Source: Camarhynchus parvulus (Eukaryota > Chordata > Aves > Passeriformes > Thraupidae). Taken from it: DNA of 64,000 nt. The stretch lies in NCBI RefSeq assembly GCF_901933205.1, contig NC_044571.1, positions 57,597,994-57,661,993 of the forward strand. The letters are read 5' to 3'. Of the stretch, positions 63,371 to 64,000 are shown one piece after another; position 1 is the first letter of the stretch; each line of letters starts with the position of its first letter. Both the position numbers and the translations under genes were made by a program. The notes under the pieces were generated by a model that was not told where the DNA came from, did no database searches, and saw only the letters and a list, made by a program, of their open reading frames with translations.

Positions 63371-63405
<35 letters not shown>
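63371..63405. repeat. (TA)n microsatellite
   Basis: This is a TA dinucleotide run of about 17 units with a single TTT interruption near 63392. Confidence 0.9.
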
Positions 63406-63611
63406 CAAAAACACATTTGAATGTAGGCCGATGTTCTTGTTGAGAAAGACCAGAATGAACTCTGAGAATTAAATCTTTAGGTAAAGACTTTCCGAAGAGT
63501 TTTAGGAGTGATAACACCTTGACTTGCTATGAGATTATTACGATCATCTATTACCACTATCTTTGCAGCAAGGGTCAGCTGTATTGAGGCTAATTTGTCT
63601 GCATGTGCACA

Positions 63612-63673
63612 TGTGTGTATGTGTGTGTATAAATTTTCACTTACACAAACATACACACACACACACACACACT
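63612..63673. repeat. (TG)n/(CA)n pair forming an 18-bp near-perfect hairpin
   Basis: The left arm at 63612-63629 (TGTGTGTATGTGTGTGTA) is complementary to 63642-63659 with one mismatch, around a 12-base loop. The right arm continues as a pure CA run to about 63672. The tract can form a cruciform, and both arms are alternating purine-pyrimidine. Confidence 0.85.
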
Positions 63674-63953
63674 GTTATTTATATCAGAGAGACACGTATG
63701 TGATAGATGGGAAGAACTTGAATTTTGCCAAGTACTTGTTATTTCACAAGGGACTCTGCTGAATCTGTTCGTGTGGTAGAGGGTATTACTTGGCACCAGA
63801 ATGGTACTATACTTACTGACCCTTTCACAAAACCCCCTTGCTGTATAGACCTTAAATTTTAAAGACATTGTGTTATATAAGGACCAAAAAAAAAGAGCAA
63901 GAATAATTGGATATTTTAGCACAGACACACTATGTGCAAAATCTGTAGATAGT
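63674..63953. other. Non-coding stretch
   Basis: No gene or repeat is recognised up to the LTR boundary. Confidence 0.45.
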
Positions 63954-64000
63954 TGTTGTGGTTTAACCCTAGCCAGCTGCTCAGCCCCACAGCACCACTT
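63954..64000 (-). mobile_element. 3' end of an ERV LTR, cut by the window edge
   Basis: TGTTGTGGTTTAACCCTAGC at the boundary, followed by CAGCTGCTCAGCCCCAC, is the reverse complement of the terminus of a very common avian LTR type that ends with a GGTTAAACCACAACA-like sequence. Only 47 bases are inside the window, so its length and whether internal ERV sequence follows are unknown. It appears to belong to the same broad family as the LTR at 65-606, in the opposite orientation. Confidence 0.8.

Noticed and set aside
1..64000. CRISPR arrays, operons, prokaryotic promoters or phage genes
   Set aside because: There are no regularly spaced repeats with unique spacers and no dense coding, and the repeat content is avian.

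Overview
The window looks like non-coding nuclear DNA from a bird, most likely a passerine. It is AT-rich, with no bacterial-type gene packing. The interspersed repeats are avian: CR1 LINE fragments with the typical 3' tail, avian endogenous-retrovirus (ERV) LTRs, and two copies of a SINE whose 74-nt head resembles tRNA-Ile and whose tail is CR1-like. That tRNA-Ile/CR1 architecture is the one described for the passerine SINE TguSINE1, and it is the main reason for the passerine call. I found no protein-coding exon I can defend. The open reading frames are short, have no recognisable family or exon structure, and the longest ones lie inside GC-rich repeats. The region is a gene desert or the inside of a very large intron.

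Layout. Bases 65-606 hold a worn ERV LTR (+). From 607 to 15.3 kb the sequence is mostly unique AT-rich DNA, interrupted by a GC-rich repeat near 6.1-6.5 kb, an inverted relative of it within a larger GC-rich block at 9.54-10.5 kb, and a 41-bp tandem duplication at 8.35 kb. From 15.3 to 24.5 kb there are a CR1 tail, a complete solo LTR with a 6-bp target-site duplication (16264-16584), a roughly 1-kb LTR-like element (17606-18615), a 1.2-kb CR1 fragment (21798-22980) and another CR1 tail. From 24.5 to 43 kb the DNA is mostly unique, with an internally deleted CR1 at 30.5 kb, a CR1 stub at 36.5 kb, a SINE at 37.1 kb and an AT-rich cluster of TAATTA motifs at 41.97-42.03 kb. From 43 to 51 kb lie the second SINE, a CR1 tail, a possible LTR remnant, a 1.1-kb ERVL-type solo LTR (45483-46575) with an internal array of about 48-bp subrepeats, and an internally deleted CR1 (50147-50608). 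From 51 to 62 kb I see almost no recognisable repeats. The last 1.6 kb carries a third internally deleted CR1 that joins an endonuclease segment to a late reverse-transcriptase segment, dinucleotide arrays, and the first 47 bp of an LTR (-) that resembles the one at the left edge.

Nothing here acts as a pathway or operon. The relationships that matter are among mobile elements: the SINE tails match CR1 tails, as expected if CR1 machinery mobilised them, and three of the CR1 copies have lost internal ORF2 sequence. Family names come from pattern recognition without a database search, and element boundaries are usually good to about 5-20 bases.
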